Made by a program: the position numbers and the translations under genes. A model generated the notes under the pieces. It was not told where the DNA came from, made no database searches, and saw only the letters and a program-made list of their open reading frames with translations. Below are positions 1 to 7,873 of a stretch of 64,000 nt of DNA, piece by piece. Origin of the DNA: Streptomyces sp. NRRL S-87 (lineage in GTDB: Bacteria; Actinomycetota; Actinomycetes; Streptomycetales; Streptomycetaceae); the NCBI RefSeq assembly GCF_000719335.1, contig NZ_JOGB01000008.1, positions 1-64,000 of the forward strand, given 5' to 3'. Every line of letters begins with the position of its first letter. The stretch's first letter is position 1.

Positions 1-12
1 TGGGGCTTCGCC

Positions 13-93
13 CTGGCCTGCGGCCACCCCAGGCCCGGGCCTGCCTCCGGACCAGCCTGCCATGACGCCTCAAGAGGCTCCCCCACACACCAC
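13..93. repeat. 81-bp inverted repeat, left copy
   Basis: This stretch is identical, base for base, to the reverse complement of 1604-1684. Similarity continues more loosely into bases 1-12 and stops after base 93. The copy itself contains nested GC-rich palindromes of the sort scattered through Streptomyces intergenic DNA. The two copies bracket a two-gene segment (acetyltransferase and small membrane protein). No transposase or terminal target duplication is visible. Confidence 0.95.
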
Positions 94-104
94 GGGACGG
101 CAGC

Positions 105-165
105 GCTTCGAGGGGATGGGACCGGGGGCTTCGAGGGGTAGGACCGGGGGCTTGGAGGGGTCAGG
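105..165. repeat. Three tandem copies of a 22-23 bp unit
   Basis: The unit begins GCTTCGAGGGG and recurs at 105, 128 and 150, the third copy with one change in that core (GCTTGGAGGGG). The units are separated by GACCGGGG-type sequence. No coding role is seen. It lies between the inverted repeat and the iron box of the next gene. Confidence 0.85.
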
Positions 166-268
166 CGTCGGCGGGGGGACGCCAGTAGGCCAGGGGGTGC
201 GCGCCCAGTCGCTGGCCACGCCGGGTGCAGGGCGAATTCCAGGGCCCTACCCCCCTTGATCGTTACAT

Positions 269-287
269 TTAGGCCAGCCTAACCTAA
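269..287 (+). promoter_or_regulatory. Iron box (DmdR/DtxR operator)
   Basis: The 19-bp site TTAGGCCAGCCTAACCTAA matches 17 of 19 positions of the DtxR/DmdR consensus TTAGGTTAGCCTAACCTAA. It lies 70 bp upstream of the acetyltransferase start at 357. DmdR-type repressors bind such sites with Fe(II), so the downstream gene should be expressed when iron is scarce. Confidence 0.9.
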
Positions 288-356
288 TCTCTCATCCGTG
301 GACCCCTCCACCCGGCCTCGCGGCCGGCCCCTCCCATCGAACGGAACGAGCCCCCC

Positions 357-989
357 ATGAGACCCGACTCCGCGCCCTCCACCGCCCGCGCCGATGTCTA
401 CACCGAGACCGTCGAGGGGTTCGGAACCGTCCGCTTCACGCCCGTCGACCCGGCCGCCGACTCCTCCGTGCTGCACTCGTGGGTCCTCGAGGAGCGCGCC
501 GAGTTCTGGGGGATGAACGGCGCGAGCCGGGAACTGGTCCAGGAGATATACGAGGACGTGGACCGCCGTCACACGCACCACGCGTTCATGGTCCGGCTGG
601 ACGGCGAGCCGGTGGCGCTGTTCCAGACGTACCAGCCGTCCGAGGACCGGATCAGCGAGTGCTATGAGGTGCGCGAGGGCGACGTCGGCGTGCACCTCAT
701 GCTGGCCCCGGCTACGGGCGGCCCCCGCCCCGGCTTCAGCCGTACGCTGATCGGATCGCTGATCCGCTTCCTCTTCCGGGACCCGGCGGCCCTGCGCGCC
801 GTCGGCGAGCCCGACGCCCGCAACGACAAGGCCCTCGCCCTGCTGGGCCGGATCGGCTTCGTCCGCCAGGGCGAGATCACCCTCCCCGAGGTCGACCTCC
901 CGGAGGTGTACCTGCCCGAGAAGCGGGCCGTCCTCGCCTTCTTGGACCGCCCGGAGCCCCTCCCGGCCCCGCACGCCGTCTCTTCCTGA
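357..989 (+). CDS. GNAT acetyltransferase, siderophore-biosynthesis type (IucB/RhbD/MbtK-like)
   Basis: The 210-residue protein belongs to the acyltransferase branch that acylates hydroxylated lysine or diamine side chains during hydroxamate siderophore synthesis. The C-terminal half carries the family hallmarks: an acyl-CoA-binding stretch with RTLIGSLIRFLF, then GEPDARNDKALALLGRIGF, which resembles the conserved GEPD-RN-KA--L---GF segment of IucB and MbtK. An iron box 70 bp upstream supports iron-repressed expression. No siderophore synthetase gene is adjacent, so the partner pathway must lie elsewhere. The gene lies inside the pair of 81-bp inverted repeats. The precise substrate is not deducible. 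Confidence 0.85.
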   Translation: MRPDSAPSTARADVYTETVEGFGTVRFTPVDPAADSSVLHSWVLEERAEFWGMNGASRELVQEIYEDVDRRHTHHAFMVRLDGEPVALFQTYQPSEDRISECYEVREGDVGVHLMLAPATGGPRPGFSRTLIGSLIRFLFRDPAALRAVGEPDARNDKALALLGRIGFVRQGEITLPEVDLPEVYLPEKRAVLAFLDRPEPLPAPHAVSS

Positions 990-996
990 TCGCCCG

Positions 997-2844
997 TCAG
1001 CAGGGCGGCTGCAGGCAGCAGTAGGGAAGCGTCCGGGTTACGGTGCGGACGCCTCCGGAGTCGCGTGGGCGGCCTCCGGCGGCTCCGCCGGGCCGCCCCG
1101 TCGGGCGCGTATGCGGGCCCGCACGAAGCGCGCCAGGTGGGTGCAGGCGTAGCCCAGCAGCCACGGCCCGAACGTGATGCCCCCGACGTACACGGCGAAG
1201 AAGCCGAGGAAGTCGTACAAGTGCTCCGGCGGCCCCAGGCTGCCGTCCACCAATCGGGGCCGCTCCCACTTCTCCAGCGGGAAGACCATGGGGACCAACG
1301 CGGTCACGACGGGGACCAGCGGGATCAGCACCGAGGCCCACCGCCTGCCGCGACCGGGCTTGCCCGCGCAGGACGACCCCAGCGCGAGCATGAGGAACGG
1401 CCCGAACGGGACCCACAGCACGGCCGGGAGCAGCAGGATCACCCACCAGTCGTCCGAGTACCCGAACATCATCGACATCGCCCCCCTTGCCCCGGACTCC
1501 TCCCCGTCGTACGTCAGTCTGAATCACGGCACTGACAAGGGGCTTCGCGCCCGGTGGCCCCGTGACGGGGATCCGGGTCACCCGCTCCAGGGAGTGCCGC
1601 CCTGTGGTGTGTGGGGGAGCCTCTTGAGGCGTCATGGCAGGCTGGTCCGGAGGCAGGCCCGGGCCTGGGGTGGCCGCAGGCCAGGGGCGAAGCCCCCTTG
1701 CCCCAGGGGTGGGCCTCACGACCCGCTCGCTGCTGTCGTGGTGGATCGGGGTGTGGGCGCCGGTCAGGGCGGCGCCGCTGCCGCCGCGCCGGTTGGCGAC
1801 GATCTCCGCGGCGATGGACAGCGCGGTCTCCTCCGGGGAGCGGGCGCCGAGGTCCAGGCCGATCGGGGAGCGCAGGCGGGCGATCTCGAGTTCGGTGACG
1901 CCGACCTCGCGCAGCCGCTTGTTGCGGTCCTCGTGGGTCCGGCGGGAGCCCATCGCGCCGACGTAGGCGACGGGGAGCCTGAGGGCGAGTTCCAGGAGCG
2001 GGACGTCGAACTTGGCGTCGTGCGTGAGCACGCACAGCACGGTCCGGCCGTCGACGTCCGTCTCGGCGAGGTAGCGGTGGGGCCAGTCCACGACGATCTC
2101 GTCGGCGTCCGGAAAGCGGGTCTTCGTGGCGAAGACGGGCCGGGCGTCGCAGACGGTGACGTGGTAGCCGAGGAACTTGCCGATGCGCACGAGCGCGGAG
2201 GCGAAGTCGATGGCGCCGAAGACGATCATGCGGGGGGCGGGGACGCTCGACTCGACCAGGAGCTTCAGCGGGCTGCCGCAGAGCCGGCCGTCGGCGCCCA
2301 TCTCGAGGGTTCCGGTGCGGCCGGCGTCGAGCATCGCGCGGGCCTCCTCGGCGACCGTGCGGTCCAGCTCGGGGTGGCCGCCCAGGCCGCCCTCGTACCC
2401 GCCGTCGGAGCGGACCAGGACCACCTTGCCCATGAGCTCGGCGGGGCCCTCGGCGATCCGGGCCACGGCGGCGGGCTCGCCGGCCGCGGCGGCCGCGAGC
2501 GCGGCGGCGTACACCTGGCGCTGCGGCGAGTCCGCGCGGACCGGGGTGACGAGGATGTCGATGATGCCGCCGCAGGTCAGACCCACGGCGAAGGCGTCGT
2601 CGTCGCTGTAGCCGAAGCGCTCGACGACGGTCTCGCCGTCTTCGAGGGCCTGCTGGCACAGCTCGTAGACCGCACCCTCCACGCATCCGCCGGAGACCGA
2701 GCCGATGGCCGTGCCGTCGCCGTCGACGGCGAGCGCCGCACCGGGCTGCCGGGGCGCGCTGCCGCCCACCGACACCACGGTGGCGATGGCGAAGTCGCGT
2801 CCCTGCTCGACCCACCGGTTCAGCTCTTCGGCGATGTCCAGCAT
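997..2844 (-). CDS. xdhC: XdhC family protein (molybdenum cofactor insertion), with abnormal C-terminal extension
   Basis: XdhC proteins bind molybdenum cofactor, help sulfurate it and hand it to xanthine dehydrogenase. ATG 2844 is chosen because AGGAGG lies 7 bp upstream. The N-terminal XdhC/CoxI segment contains the SVSGGCVEGAVYELC and LTCGGIIDILV motifs. A C-terminal Rossmann-like part (about residues 215-350) contains VFGAIDFASALVRIG, LTHDAKFDVPLLELAL and YVGAMGSRRTHEDR. Recognisable homology ends near residue 375 (about base 1720). The frame then runs through the 81-bp repeat (1604-1684) and on to a stop at 997, giving 615 residues instead of the usual 370-400. The last 240 residues are low in hydrophobic pattern and overlap another gene. 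The repeat has probably displaced the original stop. Confidence 0.75.
   Translation of the reverse strand: MLDIAEELNRWVEQGRDFAIATVVSVGGSAPRQPGAALAVDGDGTAIGSVSGGCVEGAVYELCQQALEDGETVVERFGYSDDDAFAVGLTCGGIIDILVTPVRADSPQRQVYAAALAAAAAGEPAAVARIAEGPAELMGKVVLVRSDGGYEGGLGGHPELDRTVAEEARAMLDAGRTGTLEMGADGRLCGSPLKLLVESSVPAPRMIVFGAIDFASALVRIGKFLGYHVTVCDARPVFATKTRFPDADEIVVDWPHRYLAETDVDGRTVLCVLTHDAKFDVPLLELALRLPVAYVGAMGSRRTHEDRNKRLREVGVTELEIARLRSPIGLDLGARSPEETALSIAAEIVANRRGGSGAALTGAHTPIHHDSSERVVRPTPGARGLRPWPAATPGPGLPPDQPAMTPQEAPPHTTGRHSLERVTRIPVTGPPGAKPLVSAVIQTDVRRGGVRGKGGDVDDVRVLGRLVGDPAAPGRAVGPVRAVPHARAGVVLRGQARSRQAVGLGADPAGPRRDRVGPHGLPAGEVGAAPIGGRQPGAAGALVRLPRLLRRVRRGHHVRAVAAGLRLHPPGALRAGPHTRPTGRPGGAAGGRPRDSGGVRTVTRTLPYCCLQPPC
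1038..1478 (-). CDS. Small hypothetical membrane protein
   Basis: This 146-residue protein has an N-terminal hydrophobic segment (about residues 11-33), a second one (about 48-66) and a third near 90-112, followed by a basic and Ala/Pro-rich tail, so it is probably an integral membrane protein. The ATG at 1478 is preceded by a purine-rich ribosome site (AAGGGGGG). I recognise no family. It overlaps, in another frame of the same strand, the unusually long run-on end of the xdhC reading frame. It shares the repeat-bracketed segment with the acetyltransferase but has no visible functional link to it. Confidence 0.6.
   Translation of the reverse strand: MSMMFGYSDDWWVILLLPAVLWVPFGPFLMLALGSSCAGKPGRGRRWASVLIPLVPVVTALVPMVFPLEKWERPRLVDGSLGPPEHLYDFLGFFAVYVGGITFGPWLLGYACTHLARFVRARIRARRGGPAEPPEAAHATPEASAP
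1604..1684. repeat. 81-bp inverted repeat, right copy
   Basis: Exact reverse complement of bases 13-93. It sits immediately after the conserved end of the XdhC coding sequence, and its reverse strand is translated in frame with xdhC. Confidence 0.95.
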
Positions 2845-2943
2845 GTCGGCCTCCTGACGAGGTTCGGGTTCCAGTATCGGATGCGCGTGCGCGGGGCGGG
2901 TGGTGCGGGGTGGTGCGGGTGGGTGGCGCGGGTGGTGCGGGTG

Positions 2944-2979
2944 CGGCACCGGCCGACCTGGGTGGGTCAGCCGGTGCCG
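2944..2979 (-). terminator. Hairpin after the NCS2 permease gene
   Basis: A perfect 10-bp stem, CGGCACCGGC (2944-2953) with GCCGGTGCCG (2970-2979), lies just past the permease stop. The neighbouring 2900-2945 stretch is a run of GGTGGTGCGGG-like short repeats. Confidence 0.6.
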
Positions 2980-2993
2980 GTCACCGGGGGGGC

Positions 2994-4457
2994 TCAGTGG
3001 ACGCCGAGCCAGCCCTCGATGGGGTGCAGGGCGTAGAAGACCACGAAGATCGCGGTCAGGCCCCACATGAAGCCGCCGATCTCGCGGGCCTTGCCCTGGG
3101 CGATCTTGATCACGACGTAGGAGATGACGCCGGCGGCGACACCGGCCGTGATCGAGTAGGTGAACGGCATCAGCACGACGGTCAGGAAGACCGGGATGCT
3201 GGTGGCGCTGTCGGCCCAGTCCACGTGGCGGGCGTTCTGCATCATCATCGCGCCGATGACGACCAGGGCCGCGGAGGCGACCTCACCCGGGACGATCTGC
3301 GTGATCGGGGTGAAGAAGAGGCAGGCGGCGAAGAACAGGCCGGAGACGACCGAGGCGAGGCCGGTACGGGCACCCTCTCCGACACCGGTGGCGGACTCGA
3401 CGAACACGGTCTGGCCGGAGCCGCCCGCGATGCCGCCGATGGCACCGCCGGCACCGTCGATGAACAGGGCCTTCGACAGACCGGGCATGCGGCCCTTGTC
3501 GTCGGCGAGCTTGGCCTCGGTGCCGACGCCGATGATGGTGGCCATCGCGTCGAAGAAGCCGGCCAGGACCAGGGTGAAGACGATCATGCCGACGGTCATC
3601 ACGCCGACGTCGCCCCAGCCGCCGAACTCGACCTTGCCGAAGAGCGAGAAGTCGGGCATCGAGACCGCGGAGCCGGAGAGCACCGGCGGGCCGTTCTTCC
3701 AGGCCTTGGCGTCGATGTCGATGACGGCGTTGAGGATCGCGGCGACGGCGGTGCCGCCGACGATGCCGATCAGGATCGCGCCGGGGACCTTGCGGGCCTG
3801 GAGGGCGAAGATGGTGAGCAGGGTGAGGCAGAAGATGGCGACGGGCCAACCGGCGAGCTCACCCGTCGGGCCGAGCGTCACGGGGGGACCGAACTCGGGA
3901 CCGCGGCCCACGAAGCCGGCCTTGAAGAGGCCGATCAGGGCGACGAACATGCCGATGCCCATGGTGATCGCGTGCTTCAGGGCGAGCGGGATGGCGTTCA
4001 TGATCATCTCGCGGAGGCCGGTGACGACCAGGAGCATGATCACGACGCCGTACATCACGCACATGCCCATGGCCTGCGGCCAGGTCATCTCGGGGGCGAC
4101 CTGCGAGGAGATCACACCGGAGACGGAGAGGCCGGCGGCGAGGACCAGCGGTACCTTGCCGACGAAGCCCATCAGGAGCGTGGTCACGGCCGCGGCGAAG
4201 GCGGTGGCCGTGATGAGGGCCTTCTGGCTCAGGGTGTCGCCCGCGACGTCCTTGCCCGAGAGGATGAGCGGGTTGAGCAAGAGGATGTACGCCATCGCCA
4301 TGAAGGTGGTGATGCCGCCGCGCACTTCGCGCGTGACCGTGGATCCTCTGTGGGTGATGTGAAAGTACCGGTCGAGCCAAGACTTGCCCGCGGGCTGGCG
4401 AGTTCCCTCGCCGGCGTCTTCCGCGGTGGTCTTGGGCTCCACTGACGACTGGGTCAT
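2994..4457 (-). CDS. NCS2 family purine permease (AzgA/GhxP/PbuG-like)
   Basis: The 487-residue protein is an inner-membrane purine symporter of the AzgA-like branch, expected to import hypoxanthine, guanine, adenine or xanthine. The N-terminal EVRGGITTFMAMAYILLLNPLIL segment is the typical start of the transmembrane core. The FDAMATIIGVG and GGSGQTVFVESATGVGEGARTG stretches are the conserved substrate-site regions of this family. About a dozen further hydrophobic segments follow the usual fold, and the length is normal. It lies between xdhC and the xanthine dehydrogenase genes, so it most likely supplies purines for oxidation. A GGGAG ribosome site precedes the ATG at 4457. Confidence 0.93.
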   Translation of the reverse strand: MTQSSVEPKTTAEDAGEGTRQPAGKSWLDRYFHITHRGSTVTREVRGGITTFMAMAYILLLNPLILSGKDVAGDTLSQKALITATAFAAAVTTLLMGFVGKVPLVLAAGLSVSGVISSQVAPEMTWPQAMGMCVMYGVVIMLLVVTGLREMIMNAIPLALKHAITMGIGMFVALIGLFKAGFVGRGPEFGPPVTLGPTGELAGWPVAIFCLTLLTIFALQARKVPGAILIGIVGGTAVAAILNAVIDIDAKAWKNGPPVLSGSAVSMPDFSLFGKVEFGGWGDVGVMTVGMIVFTLVLAGFFDAMATIIGVGTEAKLADDKGRMPGLSKALFIDGAGGAIGGIAGGSGQTVFVESATGVGEGARTGLASVVSGLFFAACLFFTPITQIVPGEVASAALVVIGAMMMQNARHVDWADSATSIPVFLTVVLMPFTYSITAGVAAGVISYVVIKIAQGKAREIGGFMWGLTAIFVVFYALHPIEGWLGVH

Positions 4458-4665
4458 GGTGCCTAACTCCCAAGGTTCAAAGGGGCACCCGCATGAGGTG
4501 CAAGAGGCTGCGGGATTTGGGACTGCGTTGGCTGCACGACCCGGGGTGACGGCCCGAGCTGTGTTACTGCTGGGGTGTGCGGCAAAGCCGGTGCATCGGG
4601 TGATGAGGTGGCATCCCTTGATGCGGGGGTGAAGCGTTCCGCGAGCGGTGCGGTACTTCGGTGCT

Positions 4666-4712
4666 CCGGGCGGTGCGCGGTGAAGTGTGACGTTCCCATG
4701 CGCACCGCCCGG
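4666..4712. repeat. Perfect 13-bp inverted repeat upstream of the permease
   Basis: CCGGGCGGTGCGC (4666-4678) is repeated inverted as GCGCACCGCCCGG (4700-4712), with 21 bp between. It lies about 210-255 bp upstream of the NCS2 permease start. It could be an operator or a leader hairpin. No match to a known purine riboswitch core was recognised. Confidence 0.7.
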
Positions 4713-4724
4713 AGAGTCTTGCGT

Positions 4725-4777
4725 TCCGGGGGCTGTGCGTCCCCCGGAGCGGGGTCCGGGGGCCGTGCGCCCCCGGA
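4725..4777. repeat. Two tandem palindromic repeat units (Streptomyces intergenic type)
   Basis: Two near-identical hairpins stand in tandem. TCCGGGGG pairs with CCCCCGGA at 4725-4748, and TCCGGGGGC pairs with GCCCCCGGA at 4755-4777; the loops read TGTGCG or GTG. Palindromes of this form are common between Streptomyces genes. Confidence 0.8.
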
Positions 4778-4832
4778 GGGTTGTTCCGGGACGTCCCGGT
4801 CCCGGGGGTGGGACCCGTGGGGGGTCCCTGGG

Positions 4833-4857
4833 TGCCGGGGGCCTCGGGCCCCCGGCA
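4833..4857 (-). terminator. Strong hairpin terminator of the xanthine dehydrogenase operon
   Basis: A perfect 11-bp stem, TGCCGGGGGCC with GGCCCCCGGCA, and a 3-nt loop lies 10 bp beyond the stop codon of the molybdenum subunit gene. Confidence 0.8.
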
Positions 4858-4866
4858 TCCGCCGTC

Positions 4867-7269
4867 CTAGAGGGTTCCGGTGAGGGCCTCGGGACGGATC
4901 GGGGTCTTGTTCAGCTCCAGGCCGGTCGCCTGGCGAATCGCCGCGAGGACGGCCGGGGTGGACGACAGGGTCGGGGCCTCGCCGAGGCCGCGCAGGCCGT
5001 ACGGCGCGTTCGGGTCCGCGAGCTCCAGGTAGTCGACCGGGATGCTCGGGGTGTCGAGGATCGTCGGGATCAGGTAGTCCGTGAAGGAGGGGTTGCGCAC
5101 CTTCGCGGTCTTCGGGTCCACGATGATCTCCTCCATCACCGCGACACCGAGGCCCTGGGTGGTACCACCCTGGATCTGGCCGACGACGGAGAGCGGGTTG
5201 AGCGCCTTGCCCACGTCCTGGGCGGTGGCCAGCTCGACGACCTTGACCAGGCCGAGCTCGGTGTCCACCTCGACCACCGCGCGGTGCGCGGCGAACGTGT
5301 ACTGGACGTGGCCGTCGCCCTGGCCGGTGACCAGGTCGAACGCGACGGTCGGCCGGTGGCGGAACTCGAGCTCGATGTCGATGTCGTCCTCGCCGTCGAG
5401 GATGTCGGCGATCTCCGCCAGCACCTCGCCGCCGTCGGTGACGACCTTGCCGCCCTCCAGGAGGAGCTCGGCGGTGGCCCACGCCGGGTGGTACGAGCCG
5501 TTCTTGCGGCGGCCGATCTCCAGGACCGCCTCGCGCACGGCCTCGCAGGTGTTCTTCACGGCGCCACCGGTCATGTACGTCTGCCGGGAGGCGGACGTGG
5601 AACCGGCGGAGCCGACCTGCGTGTCGGCCGGGTGGATCGTCACGTTGGTGACGCCCAGCTCGGTACGGGCGATCTGCGCGTGGACGGTGACGCCGCCCTG
5701 GCCGACCTCGGCCATGGCCGTGTGGACCATCGCGACGGGCTCGCCGTTCACGACCGACATGACCACGCGGGCGGTGGAGTAGTCGTCGAAGCCCTCGGAG
5801 AAGCCGACGTTCTTGATGCCGACCGCGTAGCCGACGCCGCGGACGACGCCCTCGCCGTGGGTGGTGTTGGACAGGCCGCCGGGCAGCGCGCGGACGTCCG
5901 CGCCCTCGCCGGCCGTCTCCCACTGGCGCTCCGGCGGCAGCGGGCGGGCCTTGACCCGGCGCAGCAGTTCGGCGACCGGCGCGGGCGAGTCCACGACCTG
6001 GCCGGTGGGCATGATCGTGCCCTGCTCCATGGCGTTGAGCTGGCGGAACTCGACCGGGTCCATGCCCAGCTTCGCCGCGAGCTTGTCCATCTGGGCCTCG
6101 TACGCGAAGCAGGCCTGGACGGCGCCGAAGCCGCGCATGGCGCCGCAGGGCGGGTTGTTCGTGTACAGGGCGACGGCCTCGATGTCGACGTCGTCGATGA
6201 CGTACGGGCCGACGGAGAGCGAGGAGGCGTTGCCGACGACCGCCGGGGAGGCCGACGCGTAGGCGCCGCCGTCCAGGACGATCTTGCACTTCATGTGCGT
6301 GAGCTTGCCGTCCTTGGTGGCGCCGTGCTCGTAGTACAGCTTCGCCGGGTGGCGGTGCACGTGTCCGAAGAAGGACTCGAACCGGTTGTAGACGATCTTG
6401 ACCGGCTTGTTGGTCGCGAGGGCCAGCAGGCAGGCGTGGATCTGCATCGAGATGTCCTCGCGGCCGCCGAAGGCACCGCCGACGCCGGAGAGCGTCATGC
6501 GCACCTTCTCCTCGGGCAGGCCGAGGACGGGGGCGATCTGCTTGAGGTCCGAGTGCAGCCACTGGGTGGCGACGTACAGGTCGACACCGCCGTCCTCGGA
6601 CGGCACGGCCAGGCCGGACTCCGGGCCGAGGAAGGCCTGGTCCTGCATGCCGAAGGTGTACTCGCCCTCGACGATCACGTCGGCGCGCTTGCGCGCCTCC
6701 TCCACGTTGCCGCGGATGATCGGCTGGCGGTGCACGATGTTCGGGTGCGGGACGTGACCGGCGTGGTGGTCGTCGCGGCCCTCGTGGATCAGCGGCGCGT
6801 CGGCGGCGAGGGCGGAGGCCTCGTCCGTGACGAGCGGCAGCTCCCGGTACTCGATCTTGATCTTGGCGGCCGCGCGGCGGGCGGTCTCCGGGTGGTCGGC
6901 GGCCACGAGGGCGACCGGCTCACCGTGGTGGCGTACCCGGCCGTTGGCCAGGACGGGGGTGTCCTGGATCTCGAGGCCGTAGTTCTTCATCTCGGCCGGC
7001 AGGTCGTCGTACGTCAGGACCGAGTAGACGCCCGGCATGGCCAGCGCCTCGGAGATGTCGATGCTCACGATCTCGGCGTGGGCGACGGTGCTGCGCAGGG
7101 TCTGGCCCCACAGCATGTCCTCGTGCCACATGTCCGAGGAGTACGCGAACTCGCCGGTGACCTTGAGGGTGCCGTCCGGGCGGAGCGTGGACTCGCCGAT
7201 GCCGCCCTTGTTGTGCTTCTGGGAGACGTTGGTCGGCGTACCGGAAGGAGCGGTGCGGGTGTTGGCCAT
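4867..7269 (-). CDS. Xanthine dehydrogenase, molybdenum-cofactor subunit (PucD-like)
   Basis: The 800-residue catalytic subunit of a three-part xanthine dehydrogenase hydroxylates hypoxanthine and xanthine to urate at a molybdopterin site. The N-terminal ald_Xan_dh_C domain (about residues 25-130, with RPDGTLKVTGEFAY and RVRHHGEPVALVAA) precedes the molybdopterin-binding domains. The latter show GVGGAFGGREDISMQ, GAMRGFG and the C-terminal RGLGEAP, whose Glu (about residue 764) is the catalytic base in this family. It is the last gene of the operon; its ATG at 7269 lies 2 bp after the stop of the iron-sulfur subunit. Substrate specificity is inferred from the PucR, XdhC and NCS2 neighbours. 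Confidence 0.93.
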   Translation of the reverse strand: MANTRTAPSGTPTNVSQKHNKGGIGESTLRPDGTLKVTGEFAYSSDMWHEDMLWGQTLRSTVAHAEIVSIDISEALAMPGVYSVLTYDDLPAEMKNYGLEIQDTPVLANGRVRHHGEPVALVAADHPETARRAAAKIKIEYRELPLVTDEASALAADAPLIHEGRDDHHAGHVPHPNIVHRQPIIRGNVEEARKRADVIVEGEYTFGMQDQAFLGPESGLAVPSEDGGVDLYVATQWLHSDLKQIAPVLGLPEEKVRMTLSGVGGAFGGREDISMQIHACLLALATNKPVKIVYNRFESFFGHVHRHPAKLYYEHGATKDGKLTHMKCKIVLDGGAYASASPAVVGNASSLSVGPYVIDDVDIEAVALYTNNPPCGAMRGFGAVQACFAYEAQMDKLAAKLGMDPVEFRQLNAMEQGTIMPTGQVVDSPAPVAELLRRVKARPLPPERQWETAGEGADVRALPGGLSNTTHGEGVVRGVGYAVGIKNVGFSEGFDDYSTARVVMSVVNGEPVAMVHTAMAEVGQGGVTVHAQIARTELGVTNVTIHPADTQVGSAGSTSASRQTYMTGGAVKNTCEAVREAVLEIGRRKNGSYHPAWATAELLLEGGKVVTDGGEVLAEIADILDGEDDIDIELEFRHRPTVAFDLVTGQGDGHVQYTFAAHRAVVEVDTELGLVKVVELATAQDVGKALNPLSVVGQIQGGTTQGLGVAVMEEIIVDPKTAKVRNPSFTDYLIPTILDTPSIPVDYLELADPNAPYGLRGLGEAPTLSSTPAVLAAIRQATGLELNKTPIRPEALTGTL

Positions 7270-7271
7270 GA

Positions 7272-7871
7272 TCAGACCGCCTCTCCCTGGCGGGCGGCCG
7301 CCAGGCGGACCGCGTCGAGGATCTTCTCGTAGCCCGTGCAGCGGCAGAGGTTGCCGGACAGGGCCTCACGGATGTCCTGGTCGGACGGGGAGGCGTTGCG
7401 CTCCAGGAGCGCGTCGGCCTGGACCAGCAGACCCGGGGTGCAGAAGCCGCACTGGACGGCGCCGGCGTCGATGAACGCCTGCTGGATCGGGGAGAGCTCG
7501 ACGCCCTCACCGGTCTGGGAGTCGGTGCCCTTGGCGGACCACTGCTTGGCCGCGTCGGTGGAGACGCCGCCGGCGCCGCCGCACGCGCCGGTGCCGCACG
7601 CGTGGCCGTGCTCCTCGCGCTTCTTGGAGAAGTCGGCCAGACCCTCGACGGTCACGACGTCCCGGCCCTCGACCTGACCGGCCGCGACCAGGCAGGAACA
7701 GACCGGCACGCCGTCGAGGCGCACGGTGCAGGAGCCGCACTCGCCCTGCTCGCAGGCGTTCTTGGAACCGGGCAGGCCCAGGCGCTCGCGCAGGACGTAG
7801 AGGAGGGACTCGCCCTCCCAGACGTCATCCGCTTCCTGCGGGCGGCCGTTGACGGTGAAATTGACGCGCAT
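7272..7871 (-). CDS. Xanthine dehydrogenase, 2Fe-2S subunit (PucE-like) with extra inter-domain segment
   Basis: The 199-residue subunit carries electrons from the molybdenum centre to FAD. The plant-ferredoxin-type cluster is visible as C40, C45, C48 and C60. The second cluster is visible as QCGFCTPG and NLCRCTGY in the C-terminal helical domain. Most homologues are about 155-175 residues. The excess here is a segment between the two domains (about residues 85-120) containing HACGTGACGGAGG, with two additional cysteines. The gene lies between the FAD and molybdenum subunits with gaps of 2 bp on each side. Confidence 0.93.
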   Translation of the reverse strand: MRVNFTVNGRPQEADDVWEGESLLYVLRERLGLPGSKNACEQGECGSCTVRLDGVPVCSCLVAAGQVEGRDVVTVEGLADFSKKREEHGHACGTGACGGAGGVSTDAAKQWSAKGTDSQTGEGVELSPIQQAFIDAGAVQCGFCTPGLLVQADALLERNASPSDQDIREALSGNLCRCTGYEKILDAVRLAAARQGEAV

Positions 7872-7873
7872 GG

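Noticed and set aside
62..259. Open frame overlapping the left inverted repeat
   Set aside because: It is made of the repeat and the tandem units; it lacks a ribosome site, and its composition is not protein-like.
4458..4680. Purine riboswitch upstream of the NCS2 permease
   Set aside because: No three-way-junction core of known purine or xanthine riboswitches was recognised; the inverted repeat alone is not enough.
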